Shown: positions 16,982 through 25,870, counted from the stretch's first letter. The stretch: DNA of 64,000 nucleotides from Proteus cibi (GCF_003144405.1 NZ_PENW01000009.1:1-64000), one strand, 5' to 3'. A program made the numbers and translations. The notes: generated by a model from the sequence alone, not told the origin.

Positions 16982-17272
16982 TTACTCGTCTGGAGAAGTT
17001 TTTTCTGTGAATGTAATGGCATTAGTATTTTGCGCAATGCCATCAACAGTGGCGGTGACAATAAATTCACCTTGAGCGTCAGAAGTTAATTTCACTGTCG
17101 CACCACCAGCCTTGCCCGTCTTAGATGAAGTAACGCTTAATTTACCACCGGTTGTAGACCAATTAACGGTAGCCCCTTCAACTGGAGAACTACCTTTAGT
17201 GTGATTAAGAGTGATCGTTACTGTATCTGTACTGTCAGCGATAGCGGACGTTTTATCCGCTGACAGGGTTAC
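16982..17272 (-). CDS. Ig-like (Big_1-type) C-terminal extension of the major capsid, made by -1 frameshift
   Basis: A 96-residue frame with no start codon of its own, in the -1 frame from the end of the capsid gene. It reads VTLSADKTSAIADSTDTVTI, then GSSPVEGATVNWSTTGGKLS, then a C-terminal GEFIVTATVDG: the A-D-S/T-D-TVTITL, PVEGATV and TVTATVDG pattern of bacterial Ig-like group 1 domains. Ig-like domains on phage virions are thought to bind cell-surface glycans or mucus weakly. The absence of an ATG, the slip site and the hairpin together make frameshift expression the best explanation. The fused capsid would be about 413 residues. Confidence 0.88.
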   Translation of the reverse strand, partial: VTLSADKTSAIADSTDTVTITLNHTKGSSPVEGATVNWSTTGGKLSVTSSKTGKAGGATVKLTSDAQGEFIVTATVDGIAQNTNAITFTEKTSPDE

Positions 17273-17278
17273 TTTCCC
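17232..17278 (-). promoter_or_regulatory. Programmed -1 frameshift signal at the end of the capsid gene
   Basis: On the minus strand the capsid ends GAG GGA AAG TAA; G GGA AAG is the same heptamer used by lambda G-T. Five bases downstream of it a perfect 9-bp stem (CTGTCAGCG with CGCTGACAG) encloses a 17-base loop, and an alternative AGCGGA/TCCGCT pairing overlaps it. Slip site, spacing and stem fit a classic frameshift stimulator. Confidence 0.88.
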
Positions 17279-18222
17279 TCTTCAGCAGTTAGCTTAATCA
17301 TGACACCAGCAGTTAATTTGTCGCTAGTGAAATGCTTCTTCCAGTTACCAGCCGTGCCTAACTGAGTTAAGTTAGGGTTCTTGCCTTTTGCTTCATCCCA
17401 GCTATAACCAAGAACGCCAACGTTAACCACACCTTCACCACGATAACCAACTTCCAAGTTCTCCTTATCATTGATTTCATACGAGCGGAAAGTTGGCTCT
17501 TGAGATTCAGTGATAGTTACCGCACCGGGCACTAAACCAAAGATAGCATCTACTGGCGCTGTATCGGTTACCAGCACAGGTTTACCTAACGTGCCCGGCT
17601 GACCACCATAGATAACCACGCCTGCCTCTTCATACACTTTGTTGTCAATTGCCTGATCAACAATATCGAAGTAAGTTGTGGAGTGCATGACGAACAGATT
17701 TACACGGTTAAATTTATCACCGTATTTGCGTAACCCCTTAGTAAGTGTTTTCTTGCCATCAGTTGCAATGTCAGCAGTCACCACCATTTCTTTGTTATTA
17801 CCAATCGCAGCACCTAAAGCTGCTAAGGAGTATTTAATGTAACCCTCTAGTGAAGCATCTGCCGCATCCGTACCAACTAGCTCAGAGAACTCAGATACAT
17901 CACGACCTCGGCGTTTAAATGCCTCCTCAGTTGTTGCATATGGACCGTATTTCCACGGTGCTTTTACATCAATTGATTCACCAGCTCCGATTTTTTTGCT
18001 TTCAACCGTGTCAGTTGAGTCAACATTACGGTGTTCAATAGAACCGCCAATTTGATAAAAGGCTTTTTTACGGAAGTCACCCTCAATAAACAGGTTATCC
18101 AGCACAATGGCACCATTAGATGCCTGATTAAATACTGCTAAATTATCTTGACGGCGTTCTAAAAACGCAGTTTGCGCCAAGTCGTTATAAATTACTAAAT
18201 CGCTATTAGTTGTCGTAGCCAT
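17269..18222 (-). CDS. Major capsid protein
   Basis: A 317-residue protein directly after the scaffold gene. It has the typical composition of HK97-fold capsids: N-terminal YNDLAQTAFLERRQDNL, a central YIKYSLAALGAA helix, NLFVMHSTTYFDIVDQAIDNK and GKPVLVTDTAPVD near the C-terminus. Ribosome site AAGGAAATATAAGTA. The gene ends with a -1 slip site, so a minority of subunits should be extended by an Ig-like domain. No protease gene is present, so scaffold removal does not seem to use a phage-encoded protease. Confidence 0.9.
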   Translation of the reverse strand: MATTTNSDLVIYNDLAQTAFLERRQDNLAVFNQASNGAIVLDNLFIEGDFRKKAFYQIGGSIEHRNVDSTDTVESKKIGAGESIDVKAPWKYGPYATTEEAFKRRGRDVSEFSELVGTDAADASLEGYIKYSLAALGAAIGNNKEMVVTADIATDGKKTLTKGLRKYGDKFNRVNLFVMHSTTYFDIVDQAIDNKVYEEAGVVIYGGQPGTLGKPVLVTDTAPVDAIFGLVPGAVTITESQEPTFRSYEINDKENLEVGYRGEGVVNVGVLGYSWDEAKGKNPNLTQLGTAGNWKKHFTSDKLTAGVMIKLTAEEGK

Positions 18223-18235
18223 TACTTATATTTCC

Positions 18236-19009
18236 TTACTCTTTTGGAAGTTTTAAATATGCGTCACGCCCGTATCGGCGAATATAATCAGCCTTATCAC
18301 TTGCTGACATTTGAGAGCGTTTCAGGTGTGCACCACCTTGTTTGTGTTTCCCTGCATCTGTTCCTGAGGCCGTGGGGAATAAGTGTGGAGCACTTTCTTT
18401 TAGGGATTCAATCCACTCAATAGGTGATAATGGGGTACGACCATCTTTACCCATAATTGGATTACCATCTTCATCAACGGCTACGGCCTGACCTTCATCG
18501 TTGATCTGAAAAATGCCTTTGGCACGTAAAATTAAATCCTCTTGAGCGCTGGTTAATGCGCCAGCTTTCCCTGCTGCGGAACGAATTTCATCACCCAATA
18601 CACGAGCACGGAATTTATTTGCAAACGCCTCTGCTTTTTCGACTTTGGTGTTCGCTTCTTTCAATTGCTTATCAACATCACCACGCAAACGCTCTGTGCG
18701 CTTATTAATGACCTCATCAATCTTGCCATCCGCAATGAGTTTGGCTTCTTCGTCATTCTCAAAACGTTTAAGCATTCCCTTCACAGTGTCAGGATCAATG
18801 CCTTCAAAACGTTTTAAGTTATCGCCTTGCTCTTTGAGCTTACCTAATAACTCATCACGTTTGGCTTTTAGCCCTGACACTTGATCATTAACCGCTTTGT
18901 CAATAATGGCTTGAATTTCAGGTGTGATTTCCGGTGCTCCACCACCTCCGCCTTGCGAACCATCATCAGCCTGTGAATAGTATTTGCGTTCGATATTCAT
19001 AAATAACAT
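18236..19009 (-). CDS. Capsid scaffolding protein
   Basis: A 257-residue, highly charged protein with a central coiled coil (about residues 40-135; KAKRDELLGKLKEQGDNLKR). It ends with a basic tail (SQMSASDKADYIRRYGRDAYLKLPKE), which in scaffold proteins contacts the capsid. It lies directly upstream of the major capsid. The start at 19009 has AAGGGG eight bases upstream and is preferred to 19000. Confidence 0.85.
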   Translation of the reverse strand: MLFMNIERKYYSQADDGSQGGGGGAPEITPEIQAIIDKAVNDQVSGLKAKRDELLGKLKEQGDNLKRFEGIDPDTVKGMLKRFENDEEAKLIADGKIDEVINKRTERLRGDVDKQLKEANTKVEKAEAFANKFRARVLGDEIRSAAGKAGALTSAQEDLILRAKGIFQINDEGQAVAVDEDGNPIMGKDGRTPLSPIEWIESLKESAPHLFPTASGTDAGKHKQGGAHLKRSQMSASDKADYIRRYGRDAYLKLPKE

Positions 19010-19080
19010 GTGATTCCCCTTGGGATTGAATGCGCCTAGCGCGTTGTAATAGCTCAGCCCTAAGCTGAAATTTAGGTAAT

Positions 19081-19105
19081 AAAAAACCCGCTCAATGGCG
19101 GGTTT
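19081..19105 (-). terminator. Intrinsic terminator between head morphogenesis and scaffold
   Basis: AAACCCGC-CATTGA-GCGGGTTT on the minus strand, followed by more T. It follows the accessory membrane protein gene. Confidence 0.65.
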
Positions 19106-19112
19106 CAGATGA

Positions 19113-19667
19113 TTAATTAGTTAAGCACCAGGCTTTAAACTTTTTAGGGTATTTTAATAACCAAAACTTCTCATTTAAACCTGATAAAATGGAGTCTCTC
19201 CTTAAAGTTTCTCTAGATAATTCAATGATCTTACGTGATGTTTTTTCTATGATATCTAGCTGTTTATCGTAAAATTCAAAAACATCGTTATCATCATAAT
19301 CATTATGAATATATTCGTATTTTAATTTATCTATATCATCAATATACTTAACAAGTAAGTCACCAAGTGTACTCCCTGCCAAAAATCTTACTTTTCCTTG
19401 GACATCTACCAATGCCTGACTTGATTCTTTAAATTTAGATAGCACTTCTGTACTAGGAATTATTTGTTCATAATGATCGTCATCTGGATTTAGTTTTTGT
19501 TCTATTTCGTTTTGAAAATACTCAGTACATACTTTAATAGTATAGATATGGTCTACTAAATCTGAAAAAACGTTGAATTGCTTATCCCACCACTTTTCTC
19601 TATAAAATTTATGCAAGCCTAAAAATATTGCTATCGCCCCAGATAACACACCCAAAATAAAACTCAT
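19113..19667 (-). CDS. Membrane-anchored accessory protein in the head operon
   Basis: A 184-residue protein with one N-terminal membrane segment (FILGVLSGAIAIFLGLHKF, residues 3-21) and a long helical, acidic cytoplasmic domain. The gene is more AT-rich than its neighbours and sits between head morphogenesis and scaffold, where no conserved structural gene belongs. Its start overlaps the ribosome site within the end of the preceding gene. It looks like a moron expressed with the late genes. No family recognised. Confidence 0.65.
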   Translation of the reverse strand: MSFILGVLSGAIAIFLGLHKFYREKWWDKQFNVFSDLVDHIYTIKVCTEYFQNEIEQKLNPDDDHYEQIIPSTEVLSKFKESSQALVDVQGKVRFLAGSTLGDLLVKYIDDIDKLKYEYIHNDYDDNDVFEFYDKQLDIIEKTSRKIIELSRETLRRDSILSGLNEKFWLLKYPKKFKAWCLTN

Positions 19668-19668
19668 T

Positions 19669-20787
19669 TTATTTCCTTAAAAAATCAATAATTGATTTAT
19701 CTAATTCTATCAATTGTTCTAAAGAAATAAACTCACCTTTATCTGTGTAAAATTCAGATGGATGCATGCCGCCTTCTTTCATTAGTCTGAATCGTGTTTC
19801 TCCAAATACCTGTCGTTGACGCCATTCAGGCTGTCGCTGTATCCAATCAAGAAACTTAGTTTCTGCTGGTACTTGTCCGTCCATTGAGGCACGAGTTCCT
19901 GCGTCCATCTCATCTAAATCGATGCCTAATTCACGCCATGATTTGGTAACCAGCGTTTCTGTTGATCTGCAATTGAAGTGAATTTTTCCGGGGCCTTGTA
20001 GGTAAGGAACTTTGTGTCCAATAGGCTTACCTTCCAGCGTGTATTTCAACCTATCTCGAATAATGCAATCGTGAGATGTTTTATTATCGAGGGTAGATAA
20101 CCATTGCTTACAATCAAGAATATCTTTATTAGCATCAGCGAACTGATCTCTTGCTGTTGCTTGTAAATGGTTAATGGCTGTTTTAGCTATTGTCGTCGCA
20201 TTAGCTCGACTTAGTTGCAATGCACCGTCTTTATAGCCTTGGTTTGCATGTCCTCTGATTTTACGTCCAATTTCTACTGCACTATCACCATTCAAATAAC
20301 CATTACGAACAGCGTTATTTATGCGTGTCATGCGATCTGACTCTAACCCATCAGCCCATTCAGAAAGTAATTTCCCTTGGAAAGGTCGAGACATTACTGA
20401 GGAAAATAGCATTTCTTCTGTAATACTCATTAGTGGATATTTGCGTAGAACAACATCCGGTAGTAGAGCATCAAACAGTGATGGGTAGTAGCCAGCCTCA
20501 TATAATGCATGCGCTCTCATTTCTTCTGTTAGCAATGAAAAGGCACTATCAACTGCACGCTTATTAATACTTCTGACACTTGAGAGCAACGACTCCAATC
20601 GCCTTGCAGTGAAACTATTGACATCAATGTAGGCATCATCTAAAGACACTATAAGTGAAGCAGTTAATTCAGCATCAAACTCATTAAGTGCCTTTATCAT
20701 ACGCCTCGCCACCCCCATAGAATAACGACCAGAAAACAGGGAGTGAGCAATCAATTCATCCATCAACCGCTCATTCACTGATCTCAT
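19669..20787 (-). CDS. Phage head morphogenesis protein (SPP1 gp7 / Mu F type)
   Basis: A 372-residue minor head protein. The C-terminal Mu F/gp7 domain shows ARDQFADANKDILDCKQWLSTLDN, RDRLKYTLEGKPIGHKVP and GPGKIHFNCRSTE, where the HFNCR motif is the signature. It is associated with the portal and may help DNA ejection or capsid size control. It overlaps the portal stop by four bases. Confidence 0.92.
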   Translation of the reverse strand: MRSVNERLMDELIAHSLFSGRYSMGVARRMIKALNEFDAELTASLIVSLDDAYIDVNSFTARRLESLLSSVRSINKRAVDSAFSLLTEEMRAHALYEAGYYPSLFDALLPDVVLRKYPLMSITEEMLFSSVMSRPFQGKLLSEWADGLESDRMTRINNAVRNGYLNGDSAVEIGRKIRGHANQGYKDGALQLSRANATTIAKTAINHLQATARDQFADANKDILDCKQWLSTLDNKTSHDCIIRDRLKYTLEGKPIGHKVPYLQGPGKIHFNCRSTETLVTKSWRELGIDLDEMDAGTRASMDGQVPAETKFLDWIQRQPEWRQRQVFGETRFRLMKEGGMHPSEFYTDKGEFISLEQLIELDKSIIDFLRK

Positions 20788-22154
20788 GTCTCACCTACCA
20801 TTGTCGGCTCTTGATTATTAAGCTCATCCACCACCACATCGACATCATCAGCAGGGTTGATAACATCATATTTCTGCAAGCTTCTCACTAAGTCAGATTT
20901 ACGCGTTGCGCCAGATTGCCATGCTGCAACAATTTCGCGGATCATCGAACTATCGGCAATATGATTAACGAGGTCTTTGTTAATTTCAAAGGAAGTATCT
21001 TTCGTGTCTAAACCAAGGTATTCAGCACACCACATTAGCGCTTTACTGAATGCATCGGAAACGTTAGAGCAACAGATACTCAGGATAGAGGTTTGTGCGT
21101 TCTGTTCACCGACAGACTGAATAACCGTTTTAACCTTACTATCAGCAGAAAATAATTGAGCACCAAGCGCTACCATGTAATCACGCTTACTGTCCATTGC
21201 TTCTTTGGCTAGCATGTTAGGTTGAGCTTGCGCGTAACCAAAGAACCCTTCTTTCGGCAACATAATTGGCGAGCGAGAACCAACCATAACGCCTTTCTTT
21301 TCTAAATAATCACGCCATTCCGTTTCAAGCCCACCTAGGTAGGGTTGTATTTGTCCACAGAAGAACACTGAGTCTTCATAATCAGCGGAGTTTCGATAAT
21401 GCCCCAAATTGATTTTTGCTAGTCCTAACAATGGCGCTTCATCAATAGTGTGATCGTTATTCTGAGCACCTATAAACGTAAACGGGATTTCATTCCACGC
21501 ACCGTTACCTGCTCGCTCTGGAATGTATTCAGAGTCAATCTCAAAAACGCTACTTCCACTGGGTTTGCGATAAACACGGCAGATAAATTTACCTTCTTCT
21601 ATCGCTAACACTCTATATTGAAGGGCGTCTTTAAATCCAAAACCGTCCTCTTCTTCAACTGTCTCTCGCAATACCACCAGCGTTAACATGGTGCGACCAT
21701 TTATGCGGTCAGTGCGCCAGTTAATGATATCTTCAGCGCGATATTGAAATATGTATGGGAGTTTCGAATCACTGTTGTAATCAACATATAGTCCGTGCCG
21801 CCCTACTTCTAATACTGATTCAAGTGAAGACTGAGCGAGCTGATAAATACTCGAACCTGCCCCATCAGCATCATCTTTTAAACACGATAGCTTTTCGACA
21901 ACCGCAACTAAGGGATCTTTTTTAAATGCCATCCCTATCATGCCGTTTCGAGTATTCCCTGTTATTGGATAGAACACCGCTCGGTCTTGATAGTCTTTAT
22001 TGCGTTTCTTTTTGCGTTTGCCATCTTGTTCTTCAAGCTCTGGAAGATAATTTTTTATATCATCACCACCTCGACAAACAGAGCGCACTAACTCCCACTG
22101 AGGAGTAGCCGTTTTATACTCCGGTCGAGTAAAATCTACATTTGTTGTACTCAT
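20784..22154 (-). CDS. Portal protein, DUF4055 family
   Basis: A 456-residue protein between terminase large subunit and head morphogenesis. It matches the DUF4055 portal pattern: VDFTRPEYK, YQDRAVFYPITGNTRNGMIGMAFKKDP, and a central PLLGLAKINLGHYRNSADYED with LGAQLFSADS downstream. Twelve copies are expected at one capsid vertex as the DNA channel. The ATG overlaps the terminase stop by one base (TGATG). Confidence 0.9.
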   Translation of the reverse strand: MSTTNVDFTRPEYKTATPQWELVRSVCRGGDDIKNYLPELEEQDGKRKKKRNKDYQDRAVFYPITGNTRNGMIGMAFKKDPLVAVVEKLSCLKDDADGAGSSIYQLAQSSLESVLEVGRHGLYVDYNSDSKLPYIFQYRAEDIINWRTDRINGRTMLTLVVLRETVEEEDGFGFKDALQYRVLAIEEGKFICRVYRKPSGSSVFEIDSEYIPERAGNGAWNEIPFTFIGAQNNDHTIDEAPLLGLAKINLGHYRNSADYEDSVFFCGQIQPYLGGLETEWRDYLEKKGVMVGSRSPIMLPKEGFFGYAQAQPNMLAKEAMDSKRDYMVALGAQLFSADSKVKTVIQSVGEQNAQTSILSICCSNVSDAFSKALMWCAEYLGLDTKDTSFEINKDLVNHIADSSMIREIVAAWQSGATRKSDLVRSLQKYDVINPADDVDVVVDELNNQEPTMVGET

Positions 22155-23728
22155 CAGAAGGTTGTTCCTAGGTTAATTTCGAATGCTGGGCGGATAGGCT
22201 TATGTAACACACGATAGCGAGTAGCGTCCCAATCATGATCCTCTTGCTCAGTATCCACATCATCAGGGTTTTTAGAGTCTCTAACTAAAACAGGTACACG
22301 GCTAATCCACCCTCGGCAATAATCAAATACATAGAAAGCGGGTTTTTCTGGTATGCCTGACTCTGTTTTTTTACCCTCAATCACCGCCTCAAGCATGTCA
22401 GCGAAAAGTGAGGCGCCGTTGATACGGGAACCGGGATTCTTGTTTGCTTTCATCCAGACAACACCCTGAGCTTCCATTTTTTGAGCGATAGAGTCTTCAT
22501 CATCACTTGGTGTATAAATAGAGTTATCAGCTGGCCCTTTAATTACCTTTTTACAAATACCCGGCATGATGTTTAATTGCCCTTGAGTCTTTCCGTCCTT
22601 CCTAATTTCACTAGGGATAACGGAATCAACTCCGATTAAGCGTTCATCAATCCACTTTATTCCTTTAGCAACATTGGTTGATGACATATTTAACCCTTTA
22701 TTCAGCTCATCAGGAAGACAGCCGTACCATTCACCTATCAAAATTAAGGAACCAGCAGGAGGGCAGAATTTCCTCCCATCAGGTAATGTAGCTTCGGTAC
22801 CATCTGATTGAGCCCACCACAGGTTAGAAAATGGTTTTGACTCCCCCCAGTCATGTGAGCGGTCAACAATCCAACTGTCGGGGATCTGAAACGGTTTAAT
22901 AACGTGATGCGTTACATTCCAAAGGTGGTCAAAACGCCCGCCACTCGTCACATCCCAAGAACCCTCTACCCACGCTTTGCGACGATTTGGGTCTTTGATG
23001 CCCATCAATGTTGCAATGTACTGAGGATCTAAATAAGGGTTTTCCTTAAATGAGCCATGGATAGCAACGCGGGTTAATGTAATTTCTTCGTCACGTTCAG
23101 TCTGCGGGTTAAATACTTTTTGTGTTTCACGGATAACTGTTCCTCGTGGCTTTGGTTCGATAAAACGCTTTTTCACCCACGTATGACCAATACCAAATGG
23201 ATTCGTAGTACTGAATGTTTCTAAAGGGATAGGTTTTAACAGAGAACCATTTTCAAGTGGATAGTCTTCGGGAAGGAATGATGAACGACGGCAAGAGAAC
23301 ATTGCCTCATAAAAATCGGCTGATTTTTGCTTGGTTAATTCGTTAAAGCCAATAAATGGGAACTCTTGACCATGGTAATCCCAATAATCATCTGCTTCTT
23401 TACCAAACCGGAATAATAGCTCTTCACCTGTCGGCCACACCCAGCGTAACTCGGAAGCGGAAGCAAGAAAGCGAGCACCATCTTTAAATAGGCGATACAT
23501 ACGCTTGGATTGCGTAATGATGTCTGCTAGGTTTTTATATTCCGTATCAAATATAACGCCTCGCCAGAATGAACCATAACCAACGCCGACATTGCGCCTA
23601 AAACGGGCTAATTGAGCAGCTGTTTTACCGGGACCACGTGTACCTTCATACAGTATTTCATTACACGGACAACTTAGTGATAAAGACTGAGATCCGGGCA
23701 AAGGTTTCCATACTACGTTGTAATTCAT
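22154..23728 (-). CDS. Terminase large subunit
   Basis: A 524-residue packaging ATPase/nuclease. The ATPase half has a Walker A variant in YEGTRGPGKTAAQLARFRR (about residues 28-46) and a PFIGFNELTK Walker B-like segment (about 123). The nuclease half has acidic residues in VDRSHDWGE (about 289) and GVDSV. It drives DNA into the prohead and cuts concatemers. Coupled to the small subunit by a four-base overlap. Confidence 0.93.
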   Translation of the reverse strand: MNYNVVWKPLPGSQSLSLSCPCNEILYEGTRGPGKTAAQLARFRRNVGVGYGSFWRGVIFDTEYKNLADIITQSKRMYRLFKDGARFLASASELRWVWPTGEELLFRFGKEADDYWDYHGQEFPFIGFNELTKQKSADFYEAMFSCRRSSFLPEDYPLENGSLLKPIPLETFSTTNPFGIGHTWVKKRFIEPKPRGTVIRETQKVFNPQTERDEEITLTRVAIHGSFKENPYLDPQYIATLMGIKDPNRRKAWVEGSWDVTSGGRFDHLWNVTHHVIKPFQIPDSWIVDRSHDWGESKPFSNLWWAQSDGTEATLPDGRKFCPPAGSLILIGEWYGCLPDELNKGLNMSSTNVAKGIKWIDERLIGVDSVIPSEIRKDGKTQGQLNIMPGICKKVIKGPADNSIYTPSDDEDSIAQKMEAQGVVWMKANKNPGSRINGASLFADMLEAVIEGKKTESGIPEKPAFYVFDYCRGWISRVPVLVRDSKNPDDVDTEQEDHDWDATRYRVLHKPIRPAFEINLGTTF

Positions 23729-24297
23729 CCACCTAGTACCTCACCTTGTTGCTGTTGTGCAGCCTTTTCCCAATCATCCACGTTAGTGCAAGATGGAACT
23801 GGCATAATGTTGTGTGTAGCTTCAACTTTTTGCTCAATTTGCTCTTTAAATGCTTGCACTTTGACGTGCTTACCTAGTAGTTCAAGGTTCTTAACTTTGT
23901 CAGGCCATTTGATTTTCTTGAGAATGGTTTCTTCAGTGCTTTCATTGTAATCACGAATTGTCGTGGATATATCAAATCCAGATAATGTTGTACGCCATGT
24001 TTTAGGCCATTCACTAACTGGCTTAAGCTTCCCATCCTCTCGAAGAATGTCTAATACATCCATTTGGTCTATTTCAACTAAACGCTTGAGCACATAATCA
24101 GCGTCTACTTCAACACGCTCATTCCTATTTGATTTAAGTTCTTGAATTCTATTTTGGATGTTAACATTTACTAACAATCGGCTTGATTGTGCGTTAGCAG
24201 TTTTCTCGCTGTACCCCGCACGAATAGCCGCTTGTGTAGCGTTTAAATCGATGAGGTACTCGCGACAAAACATTTCCTGTTTATCGTTGAGTGCCAT
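23725..24297 (-). CDS. Terminase small subunit (Terminase_2)
   Basis: A 190-residue protein with the Terminase_2 N-terminus: LNDKQEMFCREYLIDLNATQAAIRAGYSEKTAN, a helix-turn-helix that recognises the packaging site. A central KLKPVSEWPKTWR and an oligomerising C-terminus follow. It is the first gene of the packaging unit and is divergent from the plus-strand gene at 24324. Confidence 0.92.
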   Translation of the reverse strand: MALNDKQEMFCREYLIDLNATQAAIRAGYSEKTANAQSSRLLVNVNIQNRIQELKSNRNERVEVDADYVLKRLVEIDQMDVLDILREDGKLKPVSEWPKTWRTTLSGFDISTTIRDYNESTEETILKKIKWPDKVKNLELLGKHVKVQAFKEQIEQKVEATHNIMPVPSCTNVDDWEKAAQQQQGEVLGG

Positions 24298-24323
24298 TTA
24301 TTTATCTCTAATAAAGGTGTTAC

Positions 24324-24554
24324 ATGGGAAATCTTACAATTTATGCGGGATTAGTTAATGGCGATTTAATGCCAATTATTAACGATGACAAAACCTCATC
24401 AGAAATCGTTGAGGCATTTACTGGTGATGACACTGGTGCACCACCTAGATCAGTAACAATAACAGTGATAACAGACTCAGGGAAAAAAGTGGAAATTTAC
24501 ATCCCTAACAGTAATGCAAATACATCTGTTATGGTTGATGGCAAATCAATTTAA
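24324..24554 (+). CDS. Small protein opposite the packaging operon, unknown
   Basis: A 76-residue protein on the plus strand, starting 26 bases from the divergent terS start. AAAGGTG lies about seven bases before the ATG. The sequence is beta-rich (SVTITVITDSGKKVEIYIPN) and acidic in the middle. No family is recognised. It is opposite in direction to all neighbouring lytic genes, so it may be expressed in the lysogen or may regulate packaging by antisense overlap of the terS leader; both are guesses. Confidence 0.55.
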   Translation: MGNLTIYAGLVNGDLMPIINDDKTSSEIVEAFTGDDTGAPPRSVTITVITDSGKKVEIYIPNSNANTSVMVDGKSI

Positions 24555-24610
24555 TTTTCTGCTCTACAATAAGATTGGACTTAAATTATCCTAGTAATAG
24601 TTTAAGCAAA

Positions 24611-24634
24611 TAAAAAGCCACCTTTTTTGGTGGC
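24611..24634 (-). terminator. Intrinsic terminator after the 72-residue gene
   Basis: GCCACC-AAAAAA-GGTGGC on the minus strand followed by TTTTTA. It would stop transcripts from the Rha side before terS. Confidence 0.65.
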
Positions 24635-24649
24635 CTAGTATTAATATAT

Positions 24650-24868
24650 TCAGCTTTCTAATGCTTCTTGAATTGCATCAGCTAGTTTACTTACTTCTTG
24701 TTTTGCCCAACCAAGATCACCAGCCATTTTTGCGCCTGTTGTCGCGGAACCACTGGCAGCAGACGCTTTTGCAATCTCAAGAGCAGCCTGAACTGCAAGT
24801 AGTCGCTTACGAGCTTTGATGTAATCTTCACCCTCAAGCTTATCAAAATCTATATAGCCATTCAGCAT
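24650..24868 (-). CDS. Small helical protein, unknown
   Basis: A 72-residue protein with a good ribosome site (CAGGAGAAAGTT before ATG). An alanine-rich helical sequence (AVQAALEIAKASAASGSATT) dominates. It lies between Rha and the terminase, a place that often holds small packaging- or lysis-associated genes. No function can be assigned. Confidence 0.65.
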   Translation of the reverse strand: MLNGYIDFDKLEGEDYIKARKRLLAVQAALEIAKASAASGSATTGAKMAGDLGWAKQEVSKLADAIQEALES

Positions 24869-24973
24869 AACTTTCTCCTGATAAAAACAAATGTTTAATA
24901 GTTATCTGGGCTAATTAATAAAATTCAAACTGCCATATTAATAACTGCTATAAAGATCACATATTCCACCCAA

Positions 24974-24994
24974 TAAAAAAGGCCACTAGGGCCT
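24974..24994 (-). terminator. Intrinsic terminator after rha
   Basis: AGGCC/GGCCT hairpin on the minus strand followed by TTTTTT, downstream of the Rha-family gene. Confidence 0.55.
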
Positions 24995-25049
24995 ATTCAT
25001 CGTTAAATGTTAATTAAATCAATTGGCTCAGTTTTGAGCTGTGTAATAT

Positions 25050-25616
25050 TTATTGCTTTTCATGATTTAATAACTTGCCACCGCCAACTAAACCTAATGC
25101 CATTTGGCTAATGTCACCTATTAACTTTTCAGCACGGTTTAAGATAGCTAAATCATCTTGACGTTTGCGTAATCGGCGACCTGCATCACTTGAATCTTCA
25201 TCAGAAGCTTTTCTTGCCACGGCTAGCATGTGTTGTAATTGCTGGATGGTAAATCCAAATCCTGATTCAGCTTCTAGCTCAGTCATATGATCGAACACTT
25301 GTGCTTGAAGCTCGTAGCTGTAACTCATAGCCATCAAACAAGCTTCACGCTTAGGGAATTTACAACACGGGTATGATCGACCTTTGTTGTCGATGTAATC
25401 GGCGTAAAATTTCGCTGATTGATTTTCACCCAACACTTTAGGTACTTTCCTTAAAAAGTCTTTATGCTGTAATTTTCTATACTTCTTGCATGGGAAACTT
25501 AACCCTTCTGTCTCAGCCTTTGCCTTTCTATCTGCATTGATGTAATCAACCATTTCTAAACTAGTCATGGTTGGTTGTTCAGATGCGGCATTATTGATGA
25601 CTGATAATTTTGTCAT
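25050..25616 (-). CDS. Rha-family phage regulatory protein / antirepressor-like
   Basis: A 188-residue protein. The Rha domain is seen in PTMTSLEMVDYINADRKAK, LQHKDFLRKVPKVLGE and YPCCKFPKREACLMAMSYSYELQAQVFDHMTELE (about residues 15-120). Rha proteins interfere with lysogeny or host infection in lambdoid phages and often behave as antirepressors. The C-terminus is a polar helix region with a hydrophobic end. AAGGA precedes the start. It lies downstream of the lysis genes rather than in the immunity region. Confidence 0.85.
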   Translation of the reverse strand: MTKLSVINNAASEQPTMTSLEMVDYINADRKAKAETEGLSFPCKKYRKLQHKDFLRKVPKVLGENQSAKFYADYIDNKGRSYPCCKFPKREACLMAMSYSYELQAQVFDHMTELEAESGFGFTIQQLQHMLAVARKASDEDSSDAGRRLRKRQDDLAILNRAEKLIGDISQMALGLVGGGKLLNHEKQ

Positions 25617-25639
25617 GATACTGTCCTTACTTAGTAATG

Positions 25640-25870
25640 AACCCTTGCCACATAGGAAACCAGCCCATCGAAGCAGTATCAGCTATAACTGATCTCCTCA
25701 AAGGCTCATTCCTAAATAACGGTTCGATGTTTTTAGATGTGTGTGCATGTGGCGCACAGGGTGAAATGCGTAGAGTTCGCAGCTTAGCGATACACAGCTA
25801 AGCCACTTCTAGTCTGTTCCTAGCAGTCAAGATATGATCACTCTCCTTAATGGATAAACGATTTATCTAA
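25640..25870. other. ORF-free stretch with strong hairpins, possible structured RNA
   Basis: No coding potential is seen. Two strong hairpins stand out: GTGTGC-ATGTG-GCGCAC at 25741-25757 and GCTTAGC-GATACACA-GCTAAGC at 25782-25803. Downstream on the plus strand there is a terminator-like hairpin with seven T at 25946-25972. An RNA from the plus strand, or the leader of the Rha gene on the minus strand, would contain these structures. No RNA family is recognised. Confidence 0.35.

Noticed and set aside
16971-17268. True intergenic gap between capsid and connector
   Set aside because: The bases are an open Ig-like frame reached by -1 frameshift, not a gap.
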